Of a stretch of DNA of 24,992 bases, positions 5,455 to 13,472 are shown piece by piece (positions within the stretch are counted from its first letter, which is position 1; each line of letters opens with the position of its first letter). This stretch comes from Nanobdellota archaeon (GTDB lineage: Archaea > Nanobdellota > Nanobdellia > Pacearchaeales > GW2011-AR1), in NCBI GenBank assembly GCA_018830905.1, contig JAHJRM010000017.1, forward strand, positions 1 to 24,992, in the 5' to 3' direction. The position numbers were made by a program, and so were the translations under genes. Below the pieces are notes generated by a model. It was not told where the DNA came from. It did not search any database and saw nothing but the letters and a program-made list of their open reading frames with translations.

Positions 5455-7212
5455 ATGGAAACTCAAACTATCAAATCGCCAATAGTAACAGTCTGCGGAC
5501 ACGTTGATCACGGGAAAACAAGTATATTGGACTCTCTTAGAGGTAGCTCTGTCCAAGAAGGCGAGGCAGGAGGAATCACTCAAAAGATATCTTTCACATT
5601 CTATCCTGCAGAAAAACTAAAATCTACCTGTCCCCTCCTAAAAACAAGTGGTATCAATCTAACAATACCTGGATTTCTTTTCATAGACACACCCGGTCAC
5701 GCGGCATTCACTAATCTTAGAAAACGTGGTGGAGGACTAGCAGATCTAGCAGTTCTAGTTGTAGATATAAATGAAGGAATAAAACCCCAAACTGCAGAAG
5801 TCATACAAATTCTCAAACATAACAAGACCCCTTTCCTAATAGCACTTAATAAAATAGATAACATCTCAGGGTGGAAAACTCAAATAGATAAGGGAATCAA
5901 AGAAAGCATTGAATCTCAATCTCCGAATGCAAAACAGACCTTCAATGAAAGATATATGACTTTCATGGGTGCACTACAGAGCCATGGATTCGACTCTGAC
6001 CTATTCTTCAATGTTAAAGATTTCACAAAAAAAATTGCCTTAGTCCCCTGCTCCGCGAGAACAAAAGAAGGAATCCAAGAATTAATTATGATGCTCTGTG
6101 GGCTAAGTCAGAAATATCTCGGGGACAAGATAACACTCGGCAAAGATGCAAAAGGAATAATTCTCGAGATAAAAAAAGACAGGGACAATCTCTACCTAGA
6201 GTCAATTCTCCATGATGGGAGTTTCTCTAAAGGAGACGAAATAGCAATCGCAACACTTAATCCTGAAGAGGAACCAATAATTGGAAAAGTAAGAGTTCTC
6301 GAGGAGATACGACCACTCTCTTCAAAGTTCGAACCAAAAGATAAAGTCACAGCTGCGACAGGTCTAAGAATGCAAATCTCTGGTAAAGCAGACATTCTTC
6401 CAGGAATGCCATTCATTATTTATAAGGAAAACAAGGAAGAGGTAAAAGAAATCTTCAAACAACAGATTATAGAAAACATAAAGACAGGTAAGGAAGGAAT
6501 AATTGCAAAAGCAGATTCTCTTGGGAGCCTCGAGGCACTTCTAACTCTACTTAAACAAGAAGGAATTCCTGTAGTCAAAGCAGGAATCGGGAATATAAGC
6601 AAGTCAGATGTAATCTCAGCAAAGGCGAACATCAATATAAATGAACTCAACGCAATTATCGTTGGGTTTAATGTGTCAAATGATGATGACATCAATGACT
6701 TCCTAAACGGCAACGAGAAAATAAAAATCATAACGGATGAAGTAATTTACAAGCTTATAGAAAACGTGAAAGAGTTCCGAGAAAACAGAAGAAAAGGAAT
6801 TGAAAAGACACGACTTCTTGGTTTAACACCAATAACAAAAATAAAAATTCTTCACCAACACGTATTTAGAAACACTAGTCCTGCAATTTTTGGAATTAAG
6901 ATTGAAGCAGGTAGAATTGTTCCAAGAATGAGCCTTATAGATGAAAAAGGAGAAGACATAGGGCACATAAAAAACCTGCAAGCAGAAAATAAATCTGTTG
7001 AAGAAGCCCAAGAAGGACAAGAACTCGCAATCTCAATACCTGGAATAAACTTCGAGAGAAGAATGAAAGGAGTAAACTTCGCTTACAGCAATATCTCGTC
7101 ATCGCAATTTAAAAATTTTAGGAAAAATAAAGATTTACTATCTTCAAAAGAAATTTTGGCCCTGCAAGAAATCGCAGAAATCAAGAGAAATAATGGAGTT
7201 GAATTGGGTTAA
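5455..7212 (+). CDS. infB: Translation initiation factor aIF5B (IF-2 family GTPase)
   Basis: 585 residues, normal for archaeal IF5B, which promotes initiator tRNA placement and ribosomal subunit joining. The G domain shows G1 GHVDHGKT (15-22), switch I region GGITQKI, G3 DTPGH (78-82), G4 NKID (132-135) and G5 SAR (about 201-203). It continues with a beta-barrel domain II, the KADSLGSLEALL segment typical of domain III (about 350-365) and a C-terminal domain IV binding initiator tRNA. No intein is present. The stop overlaps the stop of the convergent gene at 7209. In many archaea the gene lies close to rps6e and eif2g; here all three are present but separated by accessory genes. Confidence 0.97.
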   Translation: METQTIKSPIVTVCGHVDHGKTSILDSLRGSSVQEGEAGGITQKISFTFYPAEKLKSTCPLLKTSGINLTIPGFLFIDTPGHAAFTNLRKRGGGLADLAVLVVDINEGIKPQTAEVIQILKHNKTPFLIALNKIDNISGWKTQIDKGIKESIESQSPNAKQTFNERYMTFMGALQSHGFDSDLFFNVKDFTKKIALVPCSARTKEGIQELIMMLCGLSQKYLGDKITLGKDAKGIILEIKKDRDNLYLESILHDGSFSKGDEIAIATLNPEEEPIIGKVRVLEEIRPLSSKFEPKDKVTAATGLRMQISGKADILPGMPFIIYKENKEEVKEIFKQQIIENIKTGKEGIIAKADSLGSLEALLTLLKQEGIPVVKAGIGNISKSDVISAKANININELNAIIVGFNVSNDDDINDFLNGNEKIKIITDEVIYKLIENVKEFRENRRKGIEKTRLLGLTPITKIKILHQHVFRNTSPAIFGIKIEAGRIVPRMSLIDEKGEDIGHIKNLQAENKSVEEAQEGQELAISIPGINFERRMKGVNFAYSNISSSQFKNFRKNKDLLSSKEILALQEIAEIKRNNGVELG

Positions 7213-7601
7213 TAACCTCCACGCCCCTTAATCACCTTACATGTAGGATGATTTTTTGCTATCCTATATAGTTTTCCATCCGAACCTTTCCACACATTAG
7301 AATAACCTTTTAACGGTTCCACAAGATAAAATCCTTCACTTCTCCCATCGACAGCCTGAGAAAGAGTCCTTTCTCCACTAGTAGCTTTCTTTTCCAAATC
7401 ATCTGCAAGTTTCTTATTGCCTACACTATTTTCTCCAATAACCTCTGTTAAAGATTCAAGCTCCCCTTCTATTACTTCCTCAGATTCAATCTCTTTCTTA
7501 TTTACGGCCTCAGTCAACATAGAAATTTCATCATCGTCAAACAAATGAAGAACATCTTCCTCTTCCTTTTTATTCCCATTTCTTAATTCATTGTAATTCA
7601 T
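7209..7601 (-). CDS. Acidic unknown protein, last gene of RHH operon
   Basis: 130 residues. The N-terminal two thirds are strongly acidic and helical (NKKEEEDVLHLFDDDEISM, ESEEVIEGELESLTEV). The C-terminal about 50 residues form a more compact-looking segment: SEGFYLVEPLKGYSNVWKGSDG, then LYRIAKNHPTCKVIKGRGGY. A strong Shine-Dalgarno AAGGAGGT (7613-7620) precedes the ATG by 11 nt, and the gene overlaps the upstream gene by 14 nt. No family recognised. The last residues converge on the infB stop, sharing bases 7209-7212. Confidence 0.68.
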   Translation of the reverse strand: MNYNELRNGNKKEEEDVLHLFDDDEISMLTEAVNKKEIESEEVIEGELESLTEVIGENSVGNKKLADDLEKKATSGERTLSQAVDGRSEGFYLVEPLKGYSNVWKGSDGKLYRIAKNHPTCKVIKGRGGY

Positions 7602-7962
7602 TTTTCAGGCTTACCTCCTTTACTTTCAATTTTGCACGAGATGCCCTTACATAATCATCTAATGGAATGTATAATTCATTAAGAAATCCATTGTGAGTAT
7701 ACAATTCTGCCTCTCTAAAATCTTTATTATCATCCAAAAGTATAAGATATGATTTTATCTCTCTAAGAGATTTTTTGTAACAACTTCTAAATGTATCCCA
7801 CCTTTCAGATGCCCATTCAGGGTTGAGTATGACCGTTCCGACTCCCCCAATCCTGTGATTAAAATGACTCATTGCAATTGGGGACTCTTCATCCTGTATA
7901 CTTCTAATTTTATTATGATATCTCTCCGCAATTTCCTCAAGCATTCCAAGTGTCGGTTTCAT
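7588..7962 (-). CDS. Unknown soluble protein, third gene of RHH operon
   Basis: 124 residues, mostly helical: GMLEEIAERYHNKIRSIQDEE, then a short strand-like GGVGTVILNPEW, then ERWDTFRSCYKKSLREIKSYL and LYIPLDDYVRASRAKLKVKE. The ATG overlaps the previous stop (ATGA, 7959-7962) and has an upstream Shine-Dalgarno AAAGGAGGT (7975-7983). I recognise no catalytic motif or family. Its context (an RHH regulator and a small partner upstream) is compatible with a toxin-antitoxin-like or plasmid-derived cassette, but nothing in the sequence shows toxicity or nuclease residues. Confidence 0.7.
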   Translation of the reverse strand: MKPTLGMLEEIAERYHNKIRSIQDEESPIAMSHFNHRIGGVGTVILNPEWASERWDTFRSCYKKSLREIKSYLILLDDNKDFREAELYTHNGFLNELYIPLDDYVRASRAKLKVKEVSLKNELQ

Positions 7963-8165
7963 TTTCTAACGTAAACCTCCTTTCCATTTACAAACGTGTT
8001 CGGAACTAATTCATAATCAGCAGGGTTAACGCTCAAAGTACTTTTTGACATAAGTTCCTCCGCAATATAAAAACCACTGACATTTCCGAATCCCTTCTGA
8101 TATCTTATATCCAAAACTACTACAGGATAACCAATATCTAAATTATCAAAATTATATCCTGCCAT
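7959..8165 (-). CDS. 68-aa unknown protein, second gene of RHH operon
   Basis: 68 residues from the ATG at 8165. The frame is open further upstream, but this start is chosen because AGGAGGTT (8173-8180) sits 7 nt before it, an ideal ribosome-binding site, while the upstream part overlaps the RHH coding sequence. The protein is beta-rich: NFDNLDIGYPVVVLDIRYQKG, then GNVSGFYIAEELM and DYELVPNTFVNGKEVYVRK. No family recognised. It overlaps the RHH gene by 14 nt and the next gene by 4 nt, so all four genes of 7209-8304 are translationally chained. Confidence 0.7.
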   Translation of the reverse strand: MAGYNFDNLDIGYPVVVLDIRYQKGFGNVSGFYIAEELMSKSTLSVNPADYELVPNTFVNGKEVYVRK

Positions 8166-8304
8166 TCTTAATAACCTCCTTAAGAAATTTATCAAGACTA
8201 TACTCCACTACATGCGACTTATTTCTAAACTCGCCCTTTTGCACACATCTAGCTATCTCATCCAATTTCTCTTCACTTATCGTGACGCTAATCTTTTTTT
8301 TCAT
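8152..8304 (-). CDS. Ribbon-helix-helix (CopG/Arc-like) DNA-binding protein
   Basis: 50 residues: a basic start MKKKISVTISEE forms the predicted DNA-contacting beta strand, followed by KLDEIARCVQKG (helix A), the turn EFRNKSHVV and a second helix EYSLDKFLKEVIK. This alternation and the R-N-K-S turn are characteristic of the MetJ/Arc/CopG fold, which binds operators as dimers. Such proteins commonly autoregulate their operon, often as antitoxins. The gene is the first of four minus-strand genes down to 7209. A TATA-like AGTTTAAAAAG (8327-8338) lies about 27 nt before the ATG, implying a leaderless start here while the three downstream genes use Shine-Dalgarno sequences. Confidence 0.82.
   Translation of the reverse strand: MKKKISVTISEEKLDEIARCVQKGEFRNKSHVVEYSLDKFLKEVIKNGRI
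8173..8180 (-). promoter_or_regulatory. Shine-Dalgarno site deciding the start at 8165
   Basis: Minus-strand AGGAGGTT, 7 nt before the ATG at 8165, inside the 3' end of the RHH gene. It favours the internal start over the upstream in-frame one. Equivalent sites at 7975-7983 and 7613-7620 serve the next two genes. Confidence 0.75.
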
Positions 8305-8326
8305 CGCATAATATCTTACGATACGC

Positions 8327-8338
8327 CCTTTTTAAACT
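8327..8338 (-). promoter_or_regulatory. TATA-like box of the RHH operon
   Basis: Minus-strand AGTTTAAAAAGG centred about 27 nt before the RHH ATG at 8304. Confidence 0.5.
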
Positions 8339-8404
8339 TTTCCTTATGTATTCATTCTTCAGTGGTAAAGTTGCAAGAGAAAATTTCAAACCTAAACATC
8401 TAAT

Positions 8405-8418
8405 AAACTTTAAAAACC
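8405..8418 (+). promoter_or_regulatory. TATA-like box of rps6e
   Basis: AAACTTTAAAAACC centred about 26 nt before the ATG at 8438; it fits a leaderless mRNA. Confidence 0.55.
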
Positions 8419-8437
8419 TTCCAAATCAATAATTAGA

Positions 8438-8956
8438 ATGCCATTCAAGATTAATATAGCGGAAAAATCCGGTAAGACATATCACCTAGAATTTGAAGGA
8501 GAGGATTTTAACGGGAAAGAATTAAAAGATAAAATAGAAGGAAAGATAATAATGCCTGAATTAGAGGGATACGAGTTCGAAATTGCAGGTGCGAGCGACA
8601 ATGCTGGATTCACCTCACACGAGAGCGTTACAGGGATAGGATTAAAAAAAATAATTCTCAGCTACGAAAAAGGAATGAAGAAGCGTCCAAAGAGGGAAGG
8701 AAAATGGAAACGCACTGACGTTAACCCAAGAGGACTTCGCCTTAGAAAAACAGTGAGAGGAAAGTCAATTTCAGCAGCCATAGCTCAGATAAATCTTAAA
8801 ACCTTAAAAGAAGGGGCAAAGAAGCTAAGCGAAATCTTCCCCGACCAGAACCAACCAAAAGTCGCACAAAAAGCCGAGGGTGAACAAGCTCCAACGACAT
8901 CAAAGACAGAGGCACCAAAAGAAACGCCTAAAGTAGAAGCAGTTCCCGCAGCTTAG
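8438..8956 (+). CDS. rps6e: 30S ribosomal protein S6e
   Basis: 172 residues. The archaeal/eukaryotic S6e core (about residues 1-125) is clear: MPFKINIAEKSGKTYHLEF, a GYEFEIAGASDNAGF segment, ITG-like VTGIGLKKIILSYEKG, and LRLRKTVRGKSISAAIAQIN. It is a small-subunit protein of archaea and eukaryotes. After about residue 135 the protein continues as a low-complexity E/A/P/K tail that is longer than in minimal archaeal S6e and probably disordered. It lies between the RHH operon and a small secreted protein, with its own TATA-like box. In many archaea rps6e neighbours infB and eif2g, which flank it here at a distance. Confidence 0.95.
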   Translation: MPFKINIAEKSGKTYHLEFEGEDFNGKELKDKIEGKIIMPELEGYEFEIAGASDNAGFTSHESVTGIGLKKIILSYEKGMKKRPKREGKWKRTDVNPRGLRLRKTVRGKSISAAIAQINLKTLKEGAKKLSEIFPDQNQPKVAQKAEGEQAPTTSKTEAPKETPKVEAVPAA

Positions 8957-9028
8957 TTTTCTATTTTGTTACTTCTCCATAATAACTACTTTAGAAAGAT
9001 TTATAAGGAATAATTTTTTAAAAAAACT

Positions 9029-9391
9029 ATGAAAAAGTTATTTGAAATATTAGGAGCAATAGTTGTAGCAGGAGTTGCTTCAATAGGATCAATAAGAGTC
9101 TCTTCTCCTATAGAATTAAAAGATGTTTATTGTACACCATGCGAAACTTTCCAAGGATACAAAGATCTTAGAGATTATGAAGAGGTCATAGGAAGATTAT
9201 ACGCCCTTGATTCCTTAGCACTATCTGAAAGAATTTCAAGAGGAATAAGAAAACCTGAGGTTGAAGTTAGGGGAGAACCAAGAATTCTTAGAAGGGATAA
9301 TCTTAAAATAGGCAACGATTATGTTTTTGAAATCGGAACAGATTTAGAAGGAAACAAAAGATTAATTGAAGCGACTCCCTGTACGAGATAA
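9029..9391 (+). CDS. Small exported or membrane-anchored protein, unknown
   Basis: 120 residues. A signal or anchor helix (about 4-24, EILGAIVVAGVASIGSI after MKK) is followed by a soluble part with one CxxC (YCTPC, about 35-39) and a second cysteine near the end (ATPCTR), so a disulphide or metal site outside the membrane is possible. The middle is charged and helical (YKDLRDYEEVIGRLYALD). A TATA-like GATTTATAAGG (8998-9008) lies about 27 nt before the ATG. The stop TAA abuts the stop of the convergent AlkD-like gene, the hexamer TAATTA supplying both. No family recognised. Confidence 0.75.
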   Translation: MKKLFEILGAIVVAGVASIGSIRVSSPIELKDVYCTPCETFQGYKDLRDYEEVIGRLYALDSLALSERISRGIRKPEVEVRGEPRILRRDNLKIGNDYVFEIGTDLEGNKRLIEATPCTR

Positions 9392-10078
9392 TTAACTAGC
9401 CAGATACATTTTCCTCTTATTCTCTTCAAATCTTTCAATAGCATATCTCAACATGGTCCTCGGCATAATTTTATGATATTTCCTCAAAAATCTCTCCTCA
9501 GTTTCTAAATCTCTCTTTCCAATCTCTCTCAACATCCAACCAACAGCCTTGTGAATCAAATCGTGCTTATCATTTAATAAAATCTCAGAAATTTTCAGCG
9601 TATCTTCAAACCGATTATTTTTAATAAATCCAAACGTCGAAATAATCGCAATTCTTTTCTTCCACAAATCATCTGACTGTGCAAACTCGTACAAAACACT
9701 TTTATCTTTATCTAAAAGATACTCTCCAATAATCTTATCCGCAATGCAGTCAATCAAGTCCCAATTATTCGCTCCTTTAAGATTATTCAAATAAAAATTA
9801 TAAATTTCCTCACAATTCCCTTTTTCGAACTTGTAAACAAGGATAAAAAATCCTGTCATCCTAAACTCGTGTACCTCACTCTCCAATAACTTTTTAATAT
9901 CATTCATATCCAAGTCAACATATTTCTTAGCCAACGCTCTCTGAAACGGAACCGTCAAACCAATAAAAACATCACCCTCTCCGTACTCTCCTTTTCCCGT
10001 TTTAAAAAACCTCTGATAAACTTTCGCCTTTCCCACATCAGCATTAGAATTCAATTCCCTTATCAATTTCTCTAACAT
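9392..10078 (-). CDS. AlkD-like DNA alkylation repair protein
   Basis: 228 residues from the ATG at 10078; an open extension upstream runs into mscS and is not used. The protein is a string of HEAT-like helices typical of the AlkC/AlkD DNA glycosylases, which release N3- or N7-alkylated purines. Residues matching the active site of characterised AlkD are present: W106 and D110 (NNWDLID), R142 (WKKRIAI) and W181 (GWMLREIG). The C-terminus LRYAIERFEENKRK is typical. The start lies 1 nt after the mscS stop, so the two genes are co-transcribed; no functional link is evident. An active enzyme is expected from the conserved residues. Confidence 0.9.
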   Translation of the reverse strand: MLEKLIRELNSNADVGKAKVYQRFFKTGKGEYGEGDVFIGLTVPFQRALAKKYVDLDMNDIKKLLESEVHEFRMTGFFILVYKFEKGNCEEIYNFYLNNLKGANNWDLIDCIADKIIGEYLLDKDKSVLYEFAQSDDLWKKRIAIISTFGFIKNNRFEDTLKISEILLNDKHDLIHKAVGWMLREIGKRDLETEERFLRKYHKIMPRTMLRYAIERFEENKRKMYLAS

Positions 10079-10079
10079 C

Positions 10080-10925
10080 TTATTTCTTGTAAACAATCTC
10101 TGTATGAGGATACGCATAATCAACTGACTTCTCTGATTGAATCGTCTTGAAGATGGCCTCAGTAATCTTAGAGCTGTATTCTTGTCTTCTATCTGCAGAA
10201 ACATAATATCTAATTCTCACGTCAATTCCTGAATTCTGAAAATTAAACCTCATATAAGGTTTAGGGAATTTCTGATAGGATGGGTCTTTTATCTGCTTTA
10301 AAACCTTTTTCACAGCCTTCACACAAACATCTTTCGCTTTCTCTATGTTGCTATTAAAAGTTATCGCAAAAGAAACTTCATCAAGAATATATTCATCTTG
10401 TAGAGTATAATTAATCAAATCTTTCTCAAACAAAACAGAGTTCGGAACCATTATGACTCTTCCAGAAATCTCCTCGCCTCCGATGGTTCCTCCAAATTCT
10501 TTCATATAAATATGAGTCAGAGTTATATTGGAAACATCTCCTCTTACGCCACCAACAATAATTCGGTCTCCAATCTTAAATGGCTTAGCAACAACAACCA
10601 TTATCCACGCAGCAATTCCTGTAATCGGTCTCTGCAGTGCCCAACCCAACGCAGCCGAGAGCAAACCTGCAGTCAAACCAATGCTAAATATATTCCCTGT
10701 GTAAGAAAATATCACTGCAAGGAATCCAACAATGATAAAAATATAAGTTAACAAATTGGCAAAGATAGTAACATTATGTCGCGTACTCTTGGTCTTCGCG
10801 TTGCCATAAAGCTTCTTTTTCGCGAACTCTCGCACAATTACATAAATTATGAACGCAAGCACGAAAATTATAATCGGCCTAAGTTTACTATACACGCTCA
10901 AAATATTCAAAAATGCAATATCCAT
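10080..10925 (-). CDS. Small-conductance mechanosensitive channel (MscS family)
   Basis: 281 residues from the ATG at 10925; the TTG two codons earlier is rejected because a TATA-like GATTTAAAAAC is centred 27 nt before the ATG. TM1 (about 16-33), TM2 (about 52-76) and the pore helix TM3 (SIGLTAGLLSAALGWALQ, then ITGIAAWIMVVVAKPFKIGD) are evident. A cytoplasmic beta/alpha vestibule domain follows, with VRGDVSNITLTHIYM and VMVPN-like VIMVPNSVLFEKDLINYT. The family forms homoheptamers that open under membrane tension to release solutes on osmotic downshock. The gene shares a divergent promoter region with eif2g and is followed by the AlkD-like gene. Confidence 0.95.
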   Translation of the reverse strand: MDIAFLNILSVYSKLRPIIIFVLAFIIYVIVREFAKKKLYGNAKTKSTRHNVTIFANLLTYIFIIVGFLAVIFSYTGNIFSIGLTAGLLSAALGWALQRPITGIAAWIMVVVAKPFKIGDRIIVGGVRGDVSNITLTHIYMKEFGGTIGGEEISGRVIMVPNSVLFEKDLINYTLQDEYILDEVSFAITFNSNIEKAKDVCVKAVKKVLKQIKDPSYQKFPKPYMRFNFQNSGIDVRIRYYVSADRRQEYSSKITEAIFKTIQSEKSVDYAYPHTEIVYKK

Positions 10926-10945
10926 AATCAAAAAAAGTTACCAGA

Positions 10946-10981
10946 GTTTTTAAATCTTGACGAACCAAAACCTTTTTTAAC
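10946..10981. promoter_or_regulatory. Divergent TATA-like boxes for mscS and eif2g
   Basis: The minus-strand box (GATTTAAAAAC, 10946-10956) is 27 nt before the mscS ATG at 10925. The plus-strand box (CCTTTTTTAAC, 10971-10981) is about 26 nt before the eif2g ATG at 11002. Both imply leaderless mRNAs. Confidence 0.55.
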
Positions 10982-11001
10982 AGATTCCCTGTCACTTTCT
11001 T

Positions 11002-12201
11002 ATGAACAAAAACTTACCTGAAATAAACGTCGGAGTCGTCGGGCATGTAGACCACGGAAAGACAACTCTTCTTAGTCGGCTGACTGGAAAGTTTACAGAT
11101 ACACACTCTGAGGAACTAAAACGTGGAATTACAATTAAGTTAGGATATGCAGAAACAGTCCTTTACAAATGTGGTGAAAAAATAACAAATGTTCAGGATA
11201 AAGACTGTGTTCCAGTAAGATACATAAGTTTCATTGACGCGCCAGGACACGAAATGCTTATGGCGACAATGCTTTCTGGGGCAGCAATAATTGACGCGGC
11301 AATTCTAGTTGTCGCCGCGAACGAGGGTGTAAAACCTCAAACAAAAGAACACTTCATGGCACTCCAGGCACGAAACCTAAAAAATCTAATCGTTGTCCAA
11401 AATAAAATCGACCTTGCGTCAAAAGAAAAGACCCTTGAGAATTATAAAAAAATAAAGGCCCTTCTTAAGGGAACCCCTATGGAAAACGCTCCAATAATTC
11501 CAGTATCTGCACAGCAAGGAGTAAACATAGACAAAATATTCGAAGAACTCTACAAAATAGAAATTCCTAAACGAGATGAAAAATCAAACCCTGTATTTCT
11601 CGTGGCAAGAAGCTTCGATATAAATAAGCCCGGGAAAAAAATTCCTGAGTTAAACGGAGGAATCCTCGGAGGAATTCTAAAAAAAGGAACTCTAAAGGTT
11701 GGAGATGAAATAGAAATCAAACCGGGACTATACATAAAAAAATCGCGAGGCGAGGCGACTTATAAAACACTAAATACAAAAATACTCTCCTTGCATAAAG
11801 GAAAAAATTCTCTCAAAGAGATTGGTCCTGGAGCAAGCATTTCTATAGAAACTTCGCTTGATACCTCGTTAACAAAAGCAGATTCACTTAGAGGATGTGT
11901 AGTCTCAACAAAAGGGAATCTTCCGGACGCAAAAGAACGAGTCAAAATGAAAGCGATCCTCTTTAATGAAGTCTCCGGACTAAAAGGACATCAAGCCGTA
12001 GATCCACTAAAAACAAAAGAAACCCTAATGCTAAGCATAAATACCACAATCACCGTCGGCACGATTGAGAAAATCTCCAACGGGGAGATTGAAGTCTCAC
12101 TTAAAATTCCCGCAATAATTCTCAAGAACGACAACATTGGAATCGCAAGAAACATCGAGGGACACTGGAGATTAATCGGCTGGGGAACGCAAACAGAATA
12201 A
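11002..12201 (+). CDS. eif2g: Translation initiation factor aIF2 gamma subunit
   Basis: 399 residues. The GTPase signatures are G1 GHVDHGKT (14-21), switch I KRGITIKLGYA, G3 DAPGH (about 79-83) and G4 NKID (about 134-137). They are followed by aIF2-gamma landmarks ARSFDINKPG, NGGILGGILKKGTLKVGDEIEI and the terminal domain III ending in IEGHWRLIGWG. With the alpha and beta subunits it carries initiator Met-tRNA to the ribosome. The zinc-knuckle region between switch I and G3 has only two cysteines (YKCGEK and DKDCVP) where many archaeal homologues have four, so the knuckle appears reduced. The stop abuts the stop of the convergent cysteine-rich gene. Confidence 0.96.
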   Translation: MNKNLPEINVGVVGHVDHGKTTLLSRLTGKFTDTHSEELKRGITIKLGYAETVLYKCGEKITNVQDKDCVPVRYISFIDAPGHEMLMATMLSGAAIIDAAILVVAANEGVKPQTKEHFMALQARNLKNLIVVQNKIDLASKEKTLENYKKIKALLKGTPMENAPIIPVSAQQGVNIDKIFEELYKIEIPKRDEKSNPVFLVARSFDINKPGKKIPELNGGILGGILKKGTLKVGDEIEIKPGLYIKKSRGEATYKTLNTKILSLHKGKNSLKEIGPGASISIETSLDTSLTKADSLRGCVVSTKGNLPDAKERVKMKAILFNEVSGLKGHQAVDPLKTKETLMLSINTTITVGTIEKISNGEIEVSLKIPAIILKNDNIGIARNIEGHWRLIGWGTQTE

Positions 12202-13380
12202 TTAATCGCTTTCAGGTATTTCTTCTACCGAAAGAAATTCCCACCAAGGTCCGTTTTCTTCAAGCATCTCAATATTTTCTGCGTCAACTCTTTTTTTAAC
12301 ATTCTTATCAACAGGTATAAAGCCTAAAAGTTTTGCTTTTTCTACTTCTTCATATTTATAGATTGGTTTTCCTTCTTCAATTCCAATGTCAATATTCTTA
12401 ATTTCTCTTTTACGCCCCTTTTCTGATATAACTAATTTATCAATATTGTTATCTATCTCAACCTTAACTTCCTCATTTTTTATTATTAATTTTTCATCTT
12501 CTTGTTCAAGGAGAACTCCTTCATCAATACTAATATCTATTTCAACTTTTTTTCCTATATTTTTCCTATTGGTGTTCTTTATTAAAAGAATTCCTTCAGA
12601 ACCAGAAACTTCCAAATTAAATTTATAATCGCCCCAATAAATATTGTCCTCACTAGGAGCGTGTCCTTCTTCCCAACTATCTTCTCCAGTTCCTGCATCA
12701 TCTCCAAATTCTGCAGAAGCATCTGCACATTTTATATCAACAGTACATTCCCAACCCTGTCCAGAAGGACCTCTCACAGGTTCACCATAACAATGTTCAC
12801 ATTGAGCATAACACACATTTTCTTTTTCAGTCCATTCTTCATCACTTAAACAAGGACCAGAATATAAATGCTCACAGGATTTTGCGCATTTTTGGCAAAC
12901 TGCATTTCCTGTTTCCCCTTCTCCTTCAAAAGTTCCAGACGAGCAAATCACACTTGGATCCTCAGCGGCAACACAATGAGAAATACATAATTGCTCTTCA
13001 TCCATCTCGCTCTCATCCGGAGCATCCCCTTTCATATCACATCTTTCTTCACAAGTGTTTCTATTTTCCCTTTGGCATTGGAAATCAAATCCACCACATC
13101 CTTCTGCAACACATTCTTGCATGCACGCTTCTCCCTCATCTGCCGGTGTTGGAGGACCACTAGTATCCACTCCACATTCATCCCCACACATTACAGAATA
13201 CTGTTGCATACACATGGCATCTCCGTAAGTACAACCCGAACAAGTTTCCATACAAGTTACTTGTTCGTCAGTTGGACCTACAAATTCTGGACCAACGACT
13301 CTTCCAGTTAATTGAAGATAACCAAATACCAAAATTAGAAATAATAGAATACTCAAAAAAATTATCATCCCTTTTTTCAT
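12202..13380 (-). CDS. Secreted or membrane-anchored cysteine-rich surface protein
   Basis: 392 residues. The N-terminal anchor (IIFLSILLFLILVFGYL, about 6-22) is followed by LTGRVVG, a sequence type common just after the anchor in DPANN exported proteins. Residues about 43-225 hold many cysteines in short CxxxC/CxxC units (CMETCSGC, CMQECVAEGC, CEERC, CQKCAKSC, CYAQCEHC), which suggests repeated disulphide-rich modules. After an acidic linker comes a beta-rich C-terminal domain (about 250-375) with alternating charged strands, closing with PWWEFLSVEE. That tail is also found in the divergently transcribed gene at 13473, so the two probably share an envelope role. Function unknown. Confidence 0.8.
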   Translation of the reverse strand: MKKGMIIFLSILLFLILVFGYLQLTGRVVGPEFVGPTDEQVTCMETCSGCTYGDAMCMQQYSVMCGDECGVDTSGPPTPADEGEACMQECVAEGCGGFDFQCQRENRNTCEERCDMKGDAPDESEMDEEQLCISHCVAAEDPSVICSSGTFEGEGETGNAVCQKCAKSCEHLYSGPCLSDEEWTEKENVCYAQCEHCYGEPVRGPSGQGWECTVDIKCADASAEFGDDAGTGEDSWEEGHAPSEDNIYWGDYKFNLEVSGSEGILLIKNTNRKNIGKKVEIDISIDEGVLLEQEDEKLIIKNEEVKVEIDNNIDKLVISEKGRKREIKNIDIGIEEGKPIYKYEEVEKAKLLGFIPVDKNVKKRVDAENIEMLEENGPWWEFLSVEEIPESD

Positions 13381-13398
13381 TAATAAAACAAGAAATAA

Positions 13399-13452
13399 GT
13401 ATATAAAAAGTTATTCTTTAATCCTTTAAAATCTAAACGAACATTTTTAAAC
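13399..13452. promoter_or_regulatory. Divergent TATA-like boxes for the PWWxFL pair
   Basis: The minus-strand box (CTTTTTATATACT, 13399-13411) is about 26 nt before the ATG at 13380. The plus-strand box (TTTTTAAAC, 13444-13452) is about 25 nt before the ATG at 13473. The two genes are therefore probably transcribed from one 92-nt region, which would permit joint control. Confidence 0.5.
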
Positions 13453-13472
13453 AATAATTTCTTAAACAAAAT

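Noticed and set aside
8212..8403. 63-residue plus-strand open frame opposite the RHH gene
   Set aside because: The minus strand gives a convincing RHH protein with promoter-like box and downstream Shine-Dalgarno coupling; the plus frame is its antisense shadow.
10079..10204. N-terminal extension of the AlkD-like protein
   Set aside because: It lies wholly within the mscS 3' end in another frame; family sequence begins at the ATG at 10078, 1 nt after the mscS stop.
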